A stretch of DNA of 64,000 nt, from the NCBI RefSeq assembly GCF_025264645.1, contig NZ_CP073696.1, forward strand, positions 682,001 through 746,000, given 5' to 3'. How positions within the stretch are numbered: the stretch's first letter is position 1; each line of letters begins with the position of its first letter. Shown in pieces: positions 53,273 through 63,771 of the stretch. A program made the position numbers and the translations under genes. This stretch comes from Edaphobacter lichenicola. GTDB lineage: Bacteria > Acidobacteriota > Terriglobia > Terriglobales > Acidobacteriaceae. The notes under the pieces were generated by a model that searched no databases, was not told the origin of the DNA, and saw nothing but the letters and a program-made list of their open reading frames with translations.

Positions 53273-54607
53273 TTACGGGTTGGGAGAGGCGGCTGGCGTG
53301 GCCTGCAACGCTGCGGCGACCCAGGTTTCGAGCTCACCGTTCTGGCGCATGAGATTGATCTCGGCTTGTTGTACTTCAAAGTTTGCATTGATGACCGCGA
53401 TAAACTTTTCGCGTTCGGCGACCCGGGATGATTGTTCGTCTTTGGGGGTCATCTGCGCGCCGGACAGATTTCCATTACCCGCGTTGAGCTGGACGAGGAG
53501 GATATCGAGATTCTGCTTGGCAAGTTGCTGGTCGAGAGATGCGATCTCGGCGCGAACGGAGAGTTCCGCTGCGGTGTGCCGGGCTCTCAGGCGACTGTCA
53601 AAGAACTGATCGCGGATGCTATCGGCTTCGTGCTCGGCATGGGAGGCGTCTGCGGCGGTCTCGCGAGCTTTGGCTTTGTGCTGGGCATCGATGAAGGGGA
53701 GGTTGATTTGAACCCCGGCGGCAAAGTTGTTTTGTTGGAAGCGGAAGTAGTAGTCCTGAAGATTGTTGAACTTTGCGAAGCGGCTGTACTGCGCCTGGAA
53801 GGTGATCTGCGGTCTCCACAGATAGCGGGCATCTCCGAACGCGATCTCGCGCTTGGATCGTGCGATGGCGTACGCGGATTCAACAGCGGGACTGGTAATC
53901 CCGTTTGTGCCGGGTTGGTCGATTGGCTCGGTGGCGGCGAATGCGGGGACGCTGGTGCTGTTGGTGCCGAGCCCTTGTGCGGGGAGGCCGAGGAGTCGTG
54001 CGAGATGTGCCTGGTCGGCCGCAGTCTCGTCGTCTGCGCGAAGGTTGGCAAGACGGATCTGCGCGGCGGAGAGACGGGCGGTGGTGAGATCGATCGGGGT
54101 GTCCTGACCCGCGTCGATCCTGTCCTGAACGATGGCGACGAGGCGGTCGGCGAAGCGCTGCTGGTCTCGAAGGGCGGCCTGACGCTGCATGTCGCGATCG
54201 AGAGCGAGATAGGTAATGGAGGCGTCCTCGGCGACGGCCTCACGAACATCCTTGAGGGAGAGGGTGGATGCTTCAAGTACGCCCTTGGCGGCGCGGATAT
54301 AGTCACGCTGCGAGTAGCTGAAGACGAGAGACTGGGAGGTGACGTTGTAGATGGAGGGCTGACCGAGTGGGAAGCCATAGGATGGAGGGCCGATGCCCGA
54401 GCCTCCAACGAGGTTTGGGATGTAGGCGTCTTGAAGCGTAGCAAGCGAGGCTCTGGCCTTATCGACATCGGCCTGAGCCATCATGACTTTGGGACTGTTT
54501 TTTAACGCCAGGCCGATCGCGCTTGTGAATGATATCTGCGCAACGGCAGGCGTTATCGAACAGGCAAAGGCAGAGTACGCGATAAGTCGACCAAAGGTGC
54601 GGATCAT
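53273..54607 (-). CDS. TolC-like outer membrane efflux protein
   Basis: A 444-residue outer-membrane channel of the TolC/OEP family. ATG 54607 gives a signal peptide (ending TPAVA-QI). Long coiled helices with repeated ALR/LRA patterns (residues 80-220 and 270-420) and LGLPAQG are typical. It is the third gene of an operon after an adaptor (55639) and a TPR protein (54662). No ABC or RND pump is in this operon, so the inner-membrane partner is missing or elsewhere. Confidence 0.85.
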   Translation of the reverse strand: MIRTFGRLIAYSAFACSITPAVAQISFTSAIGLALKNSPKVMMAQADVDKARASLATLQDAYIPNLVGGSGIGPPSYGFPLGQPSIYNVTSQSLVFSYSQRDYIRAAKGVLEASTLSLKDVREAVAEDASITYLALDRDMQRQAALRDQQRFADRLVAIVQDRIDAGQDTPIDLTTARLSAAQIRLANLRADDETAADQAHLARLLGLPAQGLGTNSTSVPAFAATEPIDQPGTNGITSPAVESAYAIARSKREIAFGDARYLWRPQITFQAQYSRFAKFNNLQDYYFRFQQNNFAAGVQINLPFIDAQHKAKARETAADASHAEHEADSIRDQFFDSRLRARHTAAELSVRAEIASLDQQLAKQNLDILLVQLNAGNGNLSGAQMTPKDEQSSRVAEREKFIAVINANFEVQQAEINLMRQNGELETWVAAALQATPAASPNP

Positions 54608-54661
54608 ACGTCGTGAGAGATTCCTTGAGACTCGTGAAAGACCATGGTATCGCTTTTCCAC

Positions 54662-55636
54662 TTACGATCCTTGCAAGGCTTTGCGAGTAGGTACATAGTT
54701 CGATGCGAGGGAGCTGGCCGCGATGTATTCGCGATGCGCCCCGACGGGGTCTCCAGTGAGGGTGAGCAGGTCGCCAAGCTGGAGATGCACTTTGAAGGCG
54801 GGAGCATTATCGGACTTGGCTGGGGATGCGAGATAGGTGCGGAGAAGGCTGATGGCAAGTTGAGGCGAGCTTTTGGCCGAAGTGAGGATGCTGGCTGCGT
54901 CCACGAGGGGCGAGCCCTTGCTGCGGTCGGCAGCGACGCCTAATTGCAGGTTTTCGAGCATCTTGTCGAGCTGGTTCTGGCGCTTGTAGAAGTGGCCGAG
55001 GTCGATGTAAGCGTCGGGTGTTTTCCCTGCTGCGACTGCGTTGATGAACTCGGCTTCGGCTGTTGGGATCTCTTTTCTCTTCTCAGCGATGAGGGCCAGA
55101 AGGCGATGCGATTGAGAGGGGAATTTCGGCTGCATTCTGGCTGCGAGGGCTTGAGCTTTATCGAGTCCACCACCGACGAGTGGGGGAGCTGCGACGTAGT
55201 ATTCTCCCACATCGCTCATAGCCTGAACATTTTCGGGATCGAGTTGCACTGCAAGCTCGAACTCGGAGTGAACCCTTCCCGCCAGGCGGAGAGCGGTGAA
55301 AGGACTAGCGTGAGATGCCTTGAATCCGTAGGCGCGGGCCAGCCACATGTGGTTTTCGCTGTTGTTGGGTGCGTGTGCGACGGCCGCTTCGCACTCGTGG
55401 ATGGCGGGCTCGCCCATATCCTGGGCGTAATAGACGCGGCAGAGGAGCTGGTGGGCCTCGGCGTCGCCGGGTTGGGCTGCAAGAAGCGTCTGAAGCATCG
55501 CGGTGGCTTCGTCCATGCGGCCCTGCTGAAGCAGTGCATTCGCCTCGGAGTCGTCGGCTACGAGAAAGCGACCTGTGAAAAGAAGGATGAACAAGAGTAG
55601 GTGGCGGAGACCGAACAGATGAGTCGAAAAGGACAT
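54662..55636 (-). CDS. Exported TPR-repeat protein
   Basis: A 324-residue protein with a signal peptide (residues 1-27). Tetratricopeptide repeats cover most of it (about 30-310), as in ANALLQQGRMDEATAMLQTLL and later ALAARMQPKFPSQSHRLLALI. TPR proteins hold other proteins together. It starts 2 bp after the adaptor stop, and TolC follows after 54 bp. It may assemble the export machine; partners are unknown. Confidence 0.85.
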   Translation of the reverse strand: MSFSTHLFGLRHLLLFILLFTGRFLVADDSEANALLQQGRMDEATAMLQTLLAAQPGDAEAHQLLCRVYYAQDMGEPAIHECEAAVAHAPNNSENHMWLARAYGFKASHASPFTALRLAGRVHSEFELAVQLDPENVQAMSDVGEYYVAAPPLVGGGLDKAQALAARMQPKFPSQSHRLLALIAEKRKEIPTAEAEFINAVAAGKTPDAYIDLGHFYKRQNQLDKMLENLQLGVAADRSKGSPLVDAASILTSAKSSPQLAISLLRTYLASPAKSDNAPAFKVHLQLGDLLTLTGDPVGAHREYIAASSLASNYVPTRKALQGS

Positions 55637-55638
55637 GG

Positions 55639-56880
55639 CTACTCGACTATCTTTACCGGGAGCCCATTTGTCAGTTCATGATTGTTAGCTGCGCTCAGGG
55701 CTACTGTATCTTTTTCAGTGAGGCCACTCAGGATTTCGACCCGAGTGAGGTTGACCCCCGTTCCGACCTGAACGGGGGTGCGAACGAGTTTGTTAGCGAC
55801 CACGCGATAGACGAAATCGCCGCCTTCGGTGTGGAGAGCCTCTCGCGGAACGCTGAGCGCATTGAATCGCTGCGACGTCGTGACCGTGACTACGACGTTG
55901 GTGTTGGGCAGAAGATCGCCACGGGCGTCATCGACGGTGATGATGCACTCGCCCACGTTGCGGGTTCCGTAGGTGATGACGGTTGTGGGAGCGCGGCTGA
56001 TATGACCATGCCAGGTCAGATTCGGCTTGGCATCCCATGCGATTTTGACCGGCTGTCCGATGGCGAGTTTGCCGATTTCAGGCTCGTCAAAGTAGGCACG
56101 AATCTGGATGCGGTTTAGATCGGCGAGATCCAGCAGGTTTTCTCCGGCCGGAACGAAATCATAGGCTGAGACGGGGATGGAGTAGACGGTTCCGGCAAAA
56201 GGCGCGCGCTTATTGTCATCGTTATAGCTATTTTGTGCGGCTGCGACAGCAGCGCGGGCGTCGGCGAGCTGAGCCTCTGCTTTGGCGCGATCTGTTGCCC
56301 CATAGCGCTGGGTGGTGCGATTGTGAGAGTTCTGAACAGCCGTGTTGGCGGTTTCCAGGCGTTGTTCCGCGGAAGCGACTTCGCTGGCGGAGGCGGCGCC
56401 CTTCTGCTGCAGCTGTTTGAGAGCTGCCAGATCTTTCGTTGCCTGTTGCTGCTGTTGTTGCGCTCGACTCAGATCACCGGAGAGACCGATACGTTCATCC
56501 TGCGATCCGCCTTGCTCGACGTCATGAAGGTTCGCTTCGGCGGCACGGAGGGTGGCGTTGGCGGTTGCGAGGCGGGCGACGGCGTCGGCGTCGTCCATTT
56601 TGATGAGGAGCTGGCCGGCTTTGACCTTCTGACCGACTTCTACATAAACCTTTGCTACGACTCCGGGTGCTGGCGCATAGGCTTGGAATTCCTCAACGGG
56701 CTCGACTTTGCCGTTTGTGGAGACAGAGCTCACGATGTTTTGGCGGCTGACAGCTGCGACACGAACATCAATGAGATCGCGTGTTGTCGAGCGTATAACG
56801 ATGAAGACGAGAGCAATGACGGCGAAGAAGATGCCCCACAGCACTCCGGGATTCAGGCGTCTTGTCTCTGTCGTGGGCAT
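55639..56880 (-). CDS. HlyD/RND-type periplasmic adaptor
   Basis: A 413-residue membrane-fusion protein. ATG 56880 gives a short N-terminus and one membrane segment (about residues 13-29, VLWGIFFAVIALVFIVI). A lipoyl half (GVVAKVYVEVGQKVKAGQLL) is followed by a long Gln-rich coiled coil (about 95-200) and a beta-barrel half. Adaptors of this kind join an inner-membrane pump to TolC. Here the operon has adaptor, TPR protein and TolC but no pump. Confidence 0.88.
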   Translation of the reverse strand: MPTTETRRLNPGVLWGIFFAVIALVFIVIRSTTRDLIDVRVAAVSRQNIVSSVSTNGKVEPVEEFQAYAPAPGVVAKVYVEVGQKVKAGQLLIKMDDADAVARLATANATLRAAEANLHDVEQGGSQDERIGLSGDLSRAQQQQQQATKDLAALKQLQQKGAASASEVASAEQRLETANTAVQNSHNRTTQRYGATDRAKAEAQLADARAAVAAAQNSYNDDNKRAPFAGTVYSIPVSAYDFVPAGENLLDLADLNRIQIRAYFDEPEIGKLAIGQPVKIAWDAKPNLTWHGHISRAPTTVITYGTRNVGECIITVDDARGDLLPNTNVVVTVTTSQRFNALSVPREALHTEGGDFVYRVVANKLVRTPVQVGTGVNLTRVEILSGLTEKDTVALSAANNHELTNGLPVKIVE

Positions 56881-57520
56881 CAGTCGAATGTTCAGTATAT
56901 AAGACGCCGGATGCACCGAGAACGGAGCAGAAAGTTTTGAGGATAAGGTAGTTAACCGTGACGGTGTTAGATTTTATGCTGATCGTGGCAGGAAAGTAAC
57001 GGCTCGTTGCGCCGTCAGGCAGTGGACATCACCCCGCGAGTTCTGGTTATGCGTTTCGCGGTGCATCGCGCGGACAGTCAGGTTGCGATTCCTGTGAGTC
57101 GATTCGTCCAAACCTATCATTATTGTCAGTAGCGACGGTCTGCGCCCCGGTCTAGCATAGTGCGGGAGAGAGCGCATGCCCCGAAGCCTTCGAACAGTGC
57201 CCAGAGGTGCCCAGACGAGCGAGCAGTGGATTGGCACCGCGAACGTACCTGCGGGGCACAATACACCGACTGTCCGCGGGAGGCAGAACGGAGCAAATAT
57301 GAATGAGGCTTCATCCGAAGTTGCAGCCGTATCGCTGATGCCAGCAAAAGCGGATTGCTCCGCGATGCAGTTGGTGAACGGAGAGTTTTTGCTCCAGCTG
57401 GCGATCGATTTGCAGATCTCAGTTGATCACGGTGGATGGTTGCGCTCGCCGGACGCCACGAGCCGATGCCGTCGACCATTCTTCAGAGCGGTTGCTGGGT
57501 GACGGATTGGAATCCTTAAA
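56881..57520. other. Intergenic region without a supported gene
   Basis: About 640 bp between the minus-strand adaptor and the plus-strand hybrid kinase. Open frames here have no convincing composition. Both promoters should lie here. No repeat or strong hairpin was picked out. Confidence 0.5.
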
Positions 57521-60500
57521 ATGGGGCTTTTAGCGAACTTCAAAATTCGGAACAAGGTGTTCGTGGCGTTGCTGCCGCTGGCTGTCATGGTGATTGCGGC
57601 TGCAATCTACTCGTCGATCGAGATAAGAAATATCGACACCAGATACAGCAATTTGCTTGATAGAGATGTGAAAGTTCTGCAGAATCTGACGGCTGCCCGA
57701 GCTCTGGACAATCAATTCAGCCTCCTCCTCTATAAGGAGATCGCCGAGACTGATGTCGACAGAATGCGAACAATTGATGGGGAGCTCGATCAAGTTGAAG
57801 TAGAGTTTCGTTCCGCAGTAGAAGAGGCGAAACGCGAGAGTCCAAGCCTGGCTCCAGAGATCCAATCGGCGACAGATTTTTTCGATCAGGCAGTCTCTGT
57901 ATCGCGTCCGGTCCGCGCTGCGACCATGAGTCAGGATAACGATAAGGCTATGAGGTTGATGCGCGAGAGCGCTGACCCTAAGATGGGCAAAGCACGAAAA
58001 GCATTCAGCGAGTTGAGTGAAGAATTACATGCCAAAGTCGATCAGCAATCCGATCAGCTCACGGCCAGGACTCGCCGCACGATTCTGATTACCTGGATCG
58101 TGATCGTTATTGGACTGGCTATATCTTTCGCCATTGCTTTATCGATTGTGCAGGTTGAGGTGGTAAAGGTTGTGTTGTCGTTTCGCACACGAATTCTGGA
58201 CGTGGCGGAGGGACGGTTCGATCAGCCGATAGCAAATCTCGACCGCCCGAATGAGATCGGCGAGATGAGCCGGGCGTTGCAGACGTTGCAGATCGCTGCG
58301 CGTGAGAGGGAGATATTGGGATGGGTGAAGGCCGAGGTGGCGGCTACCACCGAGCGATTGCAGTCGGCGGAGGACTTCCCTAGATTTGCCACAGTCCTGC
58401 TATCGCGAATCTCGGAGAATCTGGATCTGCTGTACGGTGGGTTTTACCTGGCGGATGAAGGGCGCACGCGCTTTGCTCGTGTAGGAGCCTTTGGGGCGGA
58501 TGTTTCGGCGGGACCGCGCGAATATCGTCTTGGCGAGGGTTTGGTGGGACAGGCGGCCGTTGAGAGGCGCACGCTGCGAATCGTCGCCGGCGTCGACAAA
58601 ATGGTGGGGATTAGTACGGGTGCTGGTACCGTATTGCCCGCTTGCGTGCTGTTCGTCCCAGTGATGAATCAGGATGACGTGCTGGCAGTCATCGAACTTG
58701 CCCCTTCGGCGCCGATATCGGAGCGTCAACAGGCTTTGCTGGACGCGTTGTTGCCAACGGTTGCGCTCAATACAAAGATTCTGGCGAGCAAATTGGTTAC
58801 AAGCAAACTGCTTGAGCACACACAGGTACAAGCTGCGGACCTTGAGGTTGCCAAAGAAGCGGCCGAGGCAGCCACCAAAGCAAAGTCTGATTTCCTGGCG
58901 AACATGAGCCACGAGATTCGTACGCCGATGAACGCCATTATCGGTATGACGCATCTGGCGTTGAAGACCGATCTTTCGCCGAAACAGTCTGACTATCTTA
59001 CGAAGGTGAAATCTGCCGCGCAGGCGCTGCTTGGGATCATCAATGACATCCTGGACTTCTCCAAGATTGAAGCGGGCAAGCTTGATATCGAGAAGATAGA
59101 CTTCCGGCTTGAAGACGTTCTCGACAATCTATCGACGATCGTAAGCCAAAAGGCTCAGGACAAAAATCTCGAGTTCTTAATCGCGGCGCAGCATGATATT
59201 CCTCCCAATCTAGTCGGAGACCCACTGCGTCTCGGACAGGTTCTGATCAATCTGGTAAACAATGCGGTGAAGTTTACGGAACGGGGGGAAGTGATTGTAA
59301 CGGCTGCATGCGTGGAGCAGCTAGCGGATCGAGTCAAAGTGAAGTTCTCCGTTCGAGACAGCGGCATTGGCATGACGCCGGAGCAAAGCGCCAAGCTGTT
59401 CCAGGCGTTTGCACAAGCCGACACTTCGACAACGCGAAAGTACGGCGGAACGGGGCTTGGACTCTCGATCTCCAAACGCCTGGTTGAGATGATGGATGGC
59501 ACGATCTGGGCTGAGAGCGAGCCTGGTCGAGGCAGCACGTTCTTTTTTACGTCTTGGTTCGGGATCGGAACAGAGGATAAACACAAGCGTTTCATTCCTG
59601 ACCTAGCGGGCGTGCGGGCGTTGGTTGTGGATGATAACGAACAGGCGCGCGAGATCCTCACCGAAGCACTCCGAGTGCTTGCTGTCCGTGCCGAGTCGTC
59701 GTCATCAGGCGAAGATGCCGTGCGCGAAATAGCTGCCGCAGATTCGTTAGATCCGTATCGGCTGGTGTTAATGGATTGGCACATGCCGGGAATGGACGGT
59801 CTAGAGGCTAGCCGCATCATCAAACGCAGTAATCGTCTGCAGCATATTCCAAAGATCGTAATGGTGACTGCATTCGGGCGTGAAGATATCAGGACGCAGG
59901 CAGACGAGATTGGCATCGACAGCTACTTGTTGAAGCCTGTGAATCAATCGTTACTCTACGACACCTTGACGGATCTGTTTGGCGTTGAGGGGCTCAGGGA
60001 CCAGCGGACGCGTGAGAGGAAGGCGGACGGTGCAGTGCATGACGCAACGGGGATTCGTGTCTTGTTGGTCGAGGACAACGCGATGAATCAGCAGGTGGCG
60101 ACAGAACTGCTGGAGAGCGCGGGAGCAATCGTAACGGTCGCGAATCATGGCGGGGAAGCGGTGAAGATTCTTACCGCTGGAGATCAGGCACCAGTGTTCG
60201 ATGTCGTGTTCATGGATCTGCAGATGCCGGAGATGGACGGGTTTACCGCTACCAAACTACTGCGGAAAGATCCGCGGTTGCAGAAGTTTCCGATTATTGC
60301 GATGACGGCGCACGCCCTTGTTGAAGAGCGTCAACGTTGCCTCGACGCAGGTATGAATGATCATGTGTCGAAGCCGATTGACCCGGATACTCTGTTTGCT
60401 ACCTTGATGCGATGGGCGAAGCCGCGGCCTAAGCAGGCAGTCGAGCCGGTTGCATCACACTCTTCTCGAAAGCTCTCCGATGAGGTCGCTATCCCAGATA

Positions 60501-61105
60501 TTTCAGGGGTCAATACGGCGGATGGCTTGAAGCGTGTTGCGGGAAATCGGCGGCTCTATCGTGACCTGCTGGCGCAGTTTTCTGCTAAAGAGGACGATGC
60601 GGCTGCTCGGATTTCAACGGCGCTCAAAGGCGGCGACATAAAACTCGCCGAGCGAATAGCCCACACCGTCAAGGGTGTTGCAGGCAATATTGGAATGACA
60701 GAGGTGCAGGCCGTGGCTCAAAGATTGGAGAAGGCGCTTCGCGAGGGAGATGGAACGGTGGACGCACTGCTCGTTGAGTTCGCGAGTGTGATGGGCGCTC
60801 AAGTTCATGCTATCGAGCAAGCCCTGGGCAACTCCACGACCGCTCGACCTGAGGAAGTGAGGACGTCGCCTTTCGATGCTGAGGTGGCGACTGTCGCGAT
60901 TGCGCGACTCAGAACTTTGCTTGAAGCTAGTGACGGCGATGCCGAAGAGGCATTTCGTAGTCTGCAGCAAGCCGTAGCGGGCGCTGTCGACAAAACACAG
61001 CTAGATGGTTTGATCTCATCGATCAACGACTTCGACTTTGCCGCAGCATTAGTGAAGCTGGATGGGATTTCCGCATACTGCGCACAAAATGGAGTGACTC
61101 AATGA
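57521..61105 (+). CDS. Hybrid histidine kinase with two receivers and Hpt
   Basis: A 1194-residue kinase. A four-helix-bundle periplasmic sensor lies between membrane helices (about residues 15-32 and 188-208), then HAMP (about 210-260), GAF (about 285-430), HisKA with His464 ([10 protein letters not shown]) and HATPase_c (about 565-680). Two receiver domains follow with Asp752 ([11 protein letters not shown]) and Asp899 ([11 protein letters not shown]), and an Hpt domain has His1048 ([10 protein letters not shown]). This is a full His-Asp-His-Asp type phosphorelay in one chain. The REC-PP2C gene overlaps its end by 4 bp and is the likely output. Confidence 0.92.
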   Translation: MGLLANFKIRNKVFVALLPLAVMVIAAAIYSSIEIRNIDTRYSNLLDRDVKVLQNLTAARALDNQFSLLLYKEIAETDVDRMRTIDGELDQVEVEFRSAVEEAKRESPSLAPEIQSATDFFDQAVSVSRPVRAATMSQDNDKAMRLMRESADPKMGKARKAFSELSEELHAKVDQQSDQLTARTRRTILITWIVIVIGLAISFAIALSIVQVEVVKVVLSFRTRILDVAEGRFDQPIANLDRPNEIGEMSRALQTLQIAAREREILGWVKAEVAATTERLQSAEDFPRFATVLLSRISENLDLLYGGFYLADEGRTRFARVGAFGADVSAGPREYRLGEGLVGQAAVERRTLRIVAGVDKMVGISTGAGTVLPACVLFVPVMNQDDVLAVIELAPSAPISERQQALLDALLPTVALNTKILASKLVTSKLLEHTQVQAADLEVAKEAAEAATKAKSDFLANMSHEIRTPMNAIIGMTHLALKTDLSPKQSDYLTKVKSAAQALLGIINDILDFSKIEAGKLDIEKIDFRLEDVLDNLSTIVSQKAQDKNLEFLIAAQHDIPPNLVGDPLRLGQVLINLVNNAVKFTERGEVIVTAACVEQLADRVKVKFSVRDSGIGMTPEQSAKLFQAFAQADTSTTRKYGGTGLGLSISKRLVEMMDGTIWAESEPGRGSTFFFTSWFGIGTEDKHKRFIPDLAGVRALVVDDNEQAREILTEALRVLAVRAESSSSGEDAVREIAAADSLDPYRLVLMDWHMPGMDGLEASRIIKRSNRLQHIPKIVMVTAFGREDIRTQADEIGIDSYLLKPVNQSLLYDTLTDLFGVEGLRDQRTRERKADGAVHDATGIRVLLVEDNAMNQQVATELLESAGAIVTVANHGGEAVKILTAGDQAPVFDVVFMDLQMPEMDGFTATKLLRKDPRLQKFPIIAMTAHALVEERQRCLDAGMNDHVSKPIDPDTLFATLMRWAKPRPKQAVEPVASHSSRKLSDEVAIPDISGVNTADGLKRVAGNRRLYRDLLAQFSAKEDDAAARISTALKGGDIKLAERIAHTVKGVAGNIGMTEVQAVAQRLEKALREGDGTVDALLVEFASVMGAQVHAIEQALGNSTTARPEEVRTSPFDAEVATVAIARLRTLLEASDGDAEEAFRSLQQAVAGAVDKTQLDGLISSINDFDFAAALVKLDGISAYCAQNGVTQ

Positions 61106-62250
61106 GCGAAGGTGATCAAAAGAAGACCGTGCTGCTGGTGGACGATGCTCCTGCCAATATCCAAATCGTGAATTCAATCCTGAAGGACATCTACAAGATC
61201 CGTATCGCAACCAGTGGCGCGAAGGCGTTAGAACTGGCGAACGTCACACCGCTGCCCGATCTGATACTGCTGGACGTCATGATGCCCGAGATGGATGGGT
61301 ACGAAGTGTGTACCCAGTTGAAATTGAATCCTGCGACGCACGACATACCGGTGATATTTCTTACCGGTCAAACGGAGGTTGAGGATGAGACCAGAGGATT
61401 CGATGTAGGCGCAGTGGACTATATTCATAAGCCATTTTCGCCGGCGGTCGTAAAGGCGCGGGTCCACACTCATCTTGTGCTTCGCGGGATTCGCGAACAG
61501 TTAGCACAGCAGTTGCTCACGATTCAGAAGGAATTGGAGACGGCACGGCAGATCCAGTTGTCAATTCTTCCATCTGAGATTCCTAAGATGGAAGGTCTCG
61601 ATATTGCTGCGCGCTACGTTCCCATGACTTCTGTCGCCGGCGACTTTTACGATTTCATCGTTCTGGATGAGAGACACATCGGCATTCTGGTGGCCGATGT
61701 ATCCGGGCATGGAATGCCTGCTGCCCTGATCGCATCCATGTTAAAGATTGCGCTCTCAGCCGAGGTGGCGCATGTTGCGGATCCGGCTCGGGTACTGCTG
61801 GGGTTGAATCAAGCGTTATGCGGCAAGTTCCAGCATCATTTTGTCACGGCAGCATATCTGTATCTGAACATGGAAAAACAAACGTTGACTTACGCAGGTG
61901 CGGGCCATCCACCGCTGCTTTTGTGGGGTGACTCCGAAGGTGTGCGAAGTGTGGAGGAGAATGGCTTGTTTCTCGGGAAGTTTTCGTTTGCAACTTATAC
62001 TTCGGTAGAGTTACCGCTCAGGGCGGCTGATCGAATTTTGCTCTATACCGATGGTATTCCGGAGACGGCAAATCCTGAGGGGGTCGAGTTCGGTGCAGAC
62101 TGCTTCAAACGGTTTCTGGAGAGGGATCAAAGTGTGTCTGCCGATCGTTTTGCGGATTCATTGATTGAGGAGATGTTGCGCTGGTCGGAGCGAGGTTTAG
62201 CCGATATGGATGACGATATTACGATTGTGGCAATCCAGGTTAGGAAGTGA
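61102..62250 (+). CDS. Receiver-PP2C (RsbU/SpoIIE-type) phosphatase
   Basis: A 382-residue protein. The receiver domain (residues 9-125) has Asp58 ([13 protein letters not shown]) and Lys (IHKPF). A coiled linker (about 130-165) leads to a PP2C-type phosphatase domain (about 180-380) with metal-binding phrases [21 protein letters not shown] and DDDITIV. Phosphatases of this kind dephosphorylate STAS anti-anti-sigma factors. It overlaps the hybrid kinase by 4 bp. The STAS protein at 44534 might be a target (inference). Confidence 0.92.
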   Translation: MSEGDQKKTVLLVDDAPANIQIVNSILKDIYKIRIATSGAKALELANVTPLPDLILLDVMMPEMDGYEVCTQLKLNPATHDIPVIFLTGQTEVEDETRGFDVGAVDYIHKPFSPAVVKARVHTHLVLRGIREQLAQQLLTIQKELETARQIQLSILPSEIPKMEGLDIAARYVPMTSVAGDFYDFIVLDERHIGILVADVSGHGMPAALIASMLKIALSAEVAHVADPARVLLGLNQALCGKFQHHFVTAAYLYLNMEKQTLTYAGAGHPPLLLWGDSEGVRSVEENGLFLGKFSFATYTSVELPLRAADRILLYTDGIPETANPEGVEFGADCFKRFLERDQSVSADRFADSLIEEMLRWSERGLADMDDDITIVAIQVRK

Positions 62251-62300
62251 TTTTGGCAGTCCTAAAGAGATCATAGGTTTCGCTTTGGCCGGATCACATC

Positions 62301-63674
62301 TTATGCAATGCATGCTGCAGGCGCGGTGGTATTAGTGAACGTCATGCGGATTCCGTGTTTTGGCCGCAGGATCACCATTGGTCGAGCTTCGATTCTTTGG
62401 CCCGGAGCCAACTGAAAGTCGTATTTTCTGAGCAAATCGCTCAAGATCATTAAGATCTGTAGCATCGCGTAGTTTCCGCCGATACAGCCTCGCGGTCCGC
62501 CACCGAAGGGAAGGTAGGTGAAGGGTGTGCGCAGCTTGTCGTTCGCTTTAATGAAACGGTCCGTGTCGAAGGTTTCAGGATTCTCCCAGTAGCGCGGAGC
62601 ATGGTGCGCACCGTAGACATACACAATGACCATCGATCCGCGGGGTATGACGATGTCGCCGACTCGGTCGTCCGCGACCGCCATACGATCGATCATCCAA
62701 AACGGCGGGTAGAGGCGAAGCGCCTCCTGAATGACCTGGGTCGCATATTCGAACTTTGGAACGTGACCATGGCTTAGAGGCTCTTCGCCGAGCACGGAAT
62801 CAAACTCCTGCCTCACCCTTTCGAGGCAATCCGGACGTGAGCTCAAAAGATAAAGAAGCCAGGAGAGTGCATTCGACGATGTTTCATGGCCGGCAACCAA
62901 AAGTTGCATGCTCTCGCTCAGGATGAGCTCATCGGGCATACCTTCGCCATCGGTGTAACGCGCATCCATCAGAGTCTGCAGCAGATCGCTGCGGGGCGGT
63001 TCTTTGCGGCGCTTTTTGATGTATTCCATCAGCACGGCGTCCGCGCGGGTGCGCATCTCTTCGTGTTTGCGCAGTTCGCCTGAGGCGGCAAACCAGGGAT
63101 TCAGATAGGGCTGAAGGGTCTGCCGGACGATGAATTCCTGGACGGTGCATATGGTGTGGCTAACCAGATCGATGTCTTCGTCCTTCAAGGACGCACCAAA
63201 CAACGACCGCGCGACCATCGCGAAGGTAATTTTCATGAGCTGGGGGTAGATATCGACGGGGCCGTCATGGACCTGTCTGTCGAAGTCCTGCAGCGACTCG
63301 GCAAGGGAGTCCTGCATGATTGAGGACAGCGCATCGAGTTGCTTTCGGTCGAAGCCCTTCTGAATGAGACGCCGCTGCGTTTTCCAGGGTTCTCCATGGG
63401 TCGTAAGAAGCCCCTTCCCCAGGAAGTGGCCCATCCGCTTTACTTGGATTTCGGATTTCTGGTAGTTTTCCGCATTTGTCTTCAAGACGTGCTGAATGAC
63501 AGCAGGATCGATGGTAACGATCGCCTCTTTGAGACCACCCAGATAGAAGCGGAAGGTGTCGCCGAAGGCTTCGTTGTACCCGGACAAGACCGGCACGGGA
63601 TTGCGAGCCATTGCGGCAGAGTCAGCAAAGCTGCGAAGGCGGGAGACAGCAGGAATAGAGGTGGAAGAGGTCAT
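62301..63674 (-). CDS. Cytochrome P450
   Basis: A 457-residue P450. The I-helix has LLVAGHETSSNALSW, the K-helix has QEALRLYPP, and the haem loop FGGGPRGCIGG has the axial Cys397. There is no membrane anchor, so it is soluble. The substrate is not predictable, but the fatty acid desaturase gene directly upstream on the same strand suggests a lipid. Redox partners are not in the window. Confidence 0.92.
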   Translation of the reverse strand: MTSSTSIPAVSRLRSFADSAAMARNPVPVLSGYNEAFGDTFRFYLGGLKEAIVTIDPAVIQHVLKTNAENYQKSEIQVKRMGHFLGKGLLTTHGEPWKTQRRLIQKGFDRKQLDALSSIMQDSLAESLQDFDRQVHDGPVDIYPQLMKITFAMVARSLFGASLKDEDIDLVSHTICTVQEFIVRQTLQPYLNPWFAASGELRKHEEMRTRADAVLMEYIKKRRKEPPRSDLLQTLMDARYTDGEGMPDELILSESMQLLVAGHETSSNALSWLLYLLSSRPDCLERVRQEFDSVLGEEPLSHGHVPKFEYATQVIQEALRLYPPFWMIDRMAVADDRVGDIVIPRGSMVIVYVYGAHHAPRYWENPETFDTDRFIKANDKLRTPFTYLPFGGGPRGCIGGNYAMLQILMILSDLLRKYDFQLAPGQRIEARPMVILRPKHGIRMTFTNTTAPAACIA

Positions 63675-63771
63675 GCGCAGCCGCCCAGATGCTTGGATCG
63701 AACCGTAGGAGATTTCATGTCACTTGCACTTGTGGAGGATGGTAGGGGGGCCATAGGTAAAGATATAACGC

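Noticed and set aside
53432..54505. Long plus-strand open frame opposite the TolC-like gene
   Set aside because: Shadow of the TolC-like gene on the minus strand, with a Gly/Val/Leu-rich composition.
57176..57502. Forward open frame before the hybrid kinase
   Set aside because: Composition is not protein-like, there is no ribosome binding site, and several opposite-strand open frames overlap it equally well.
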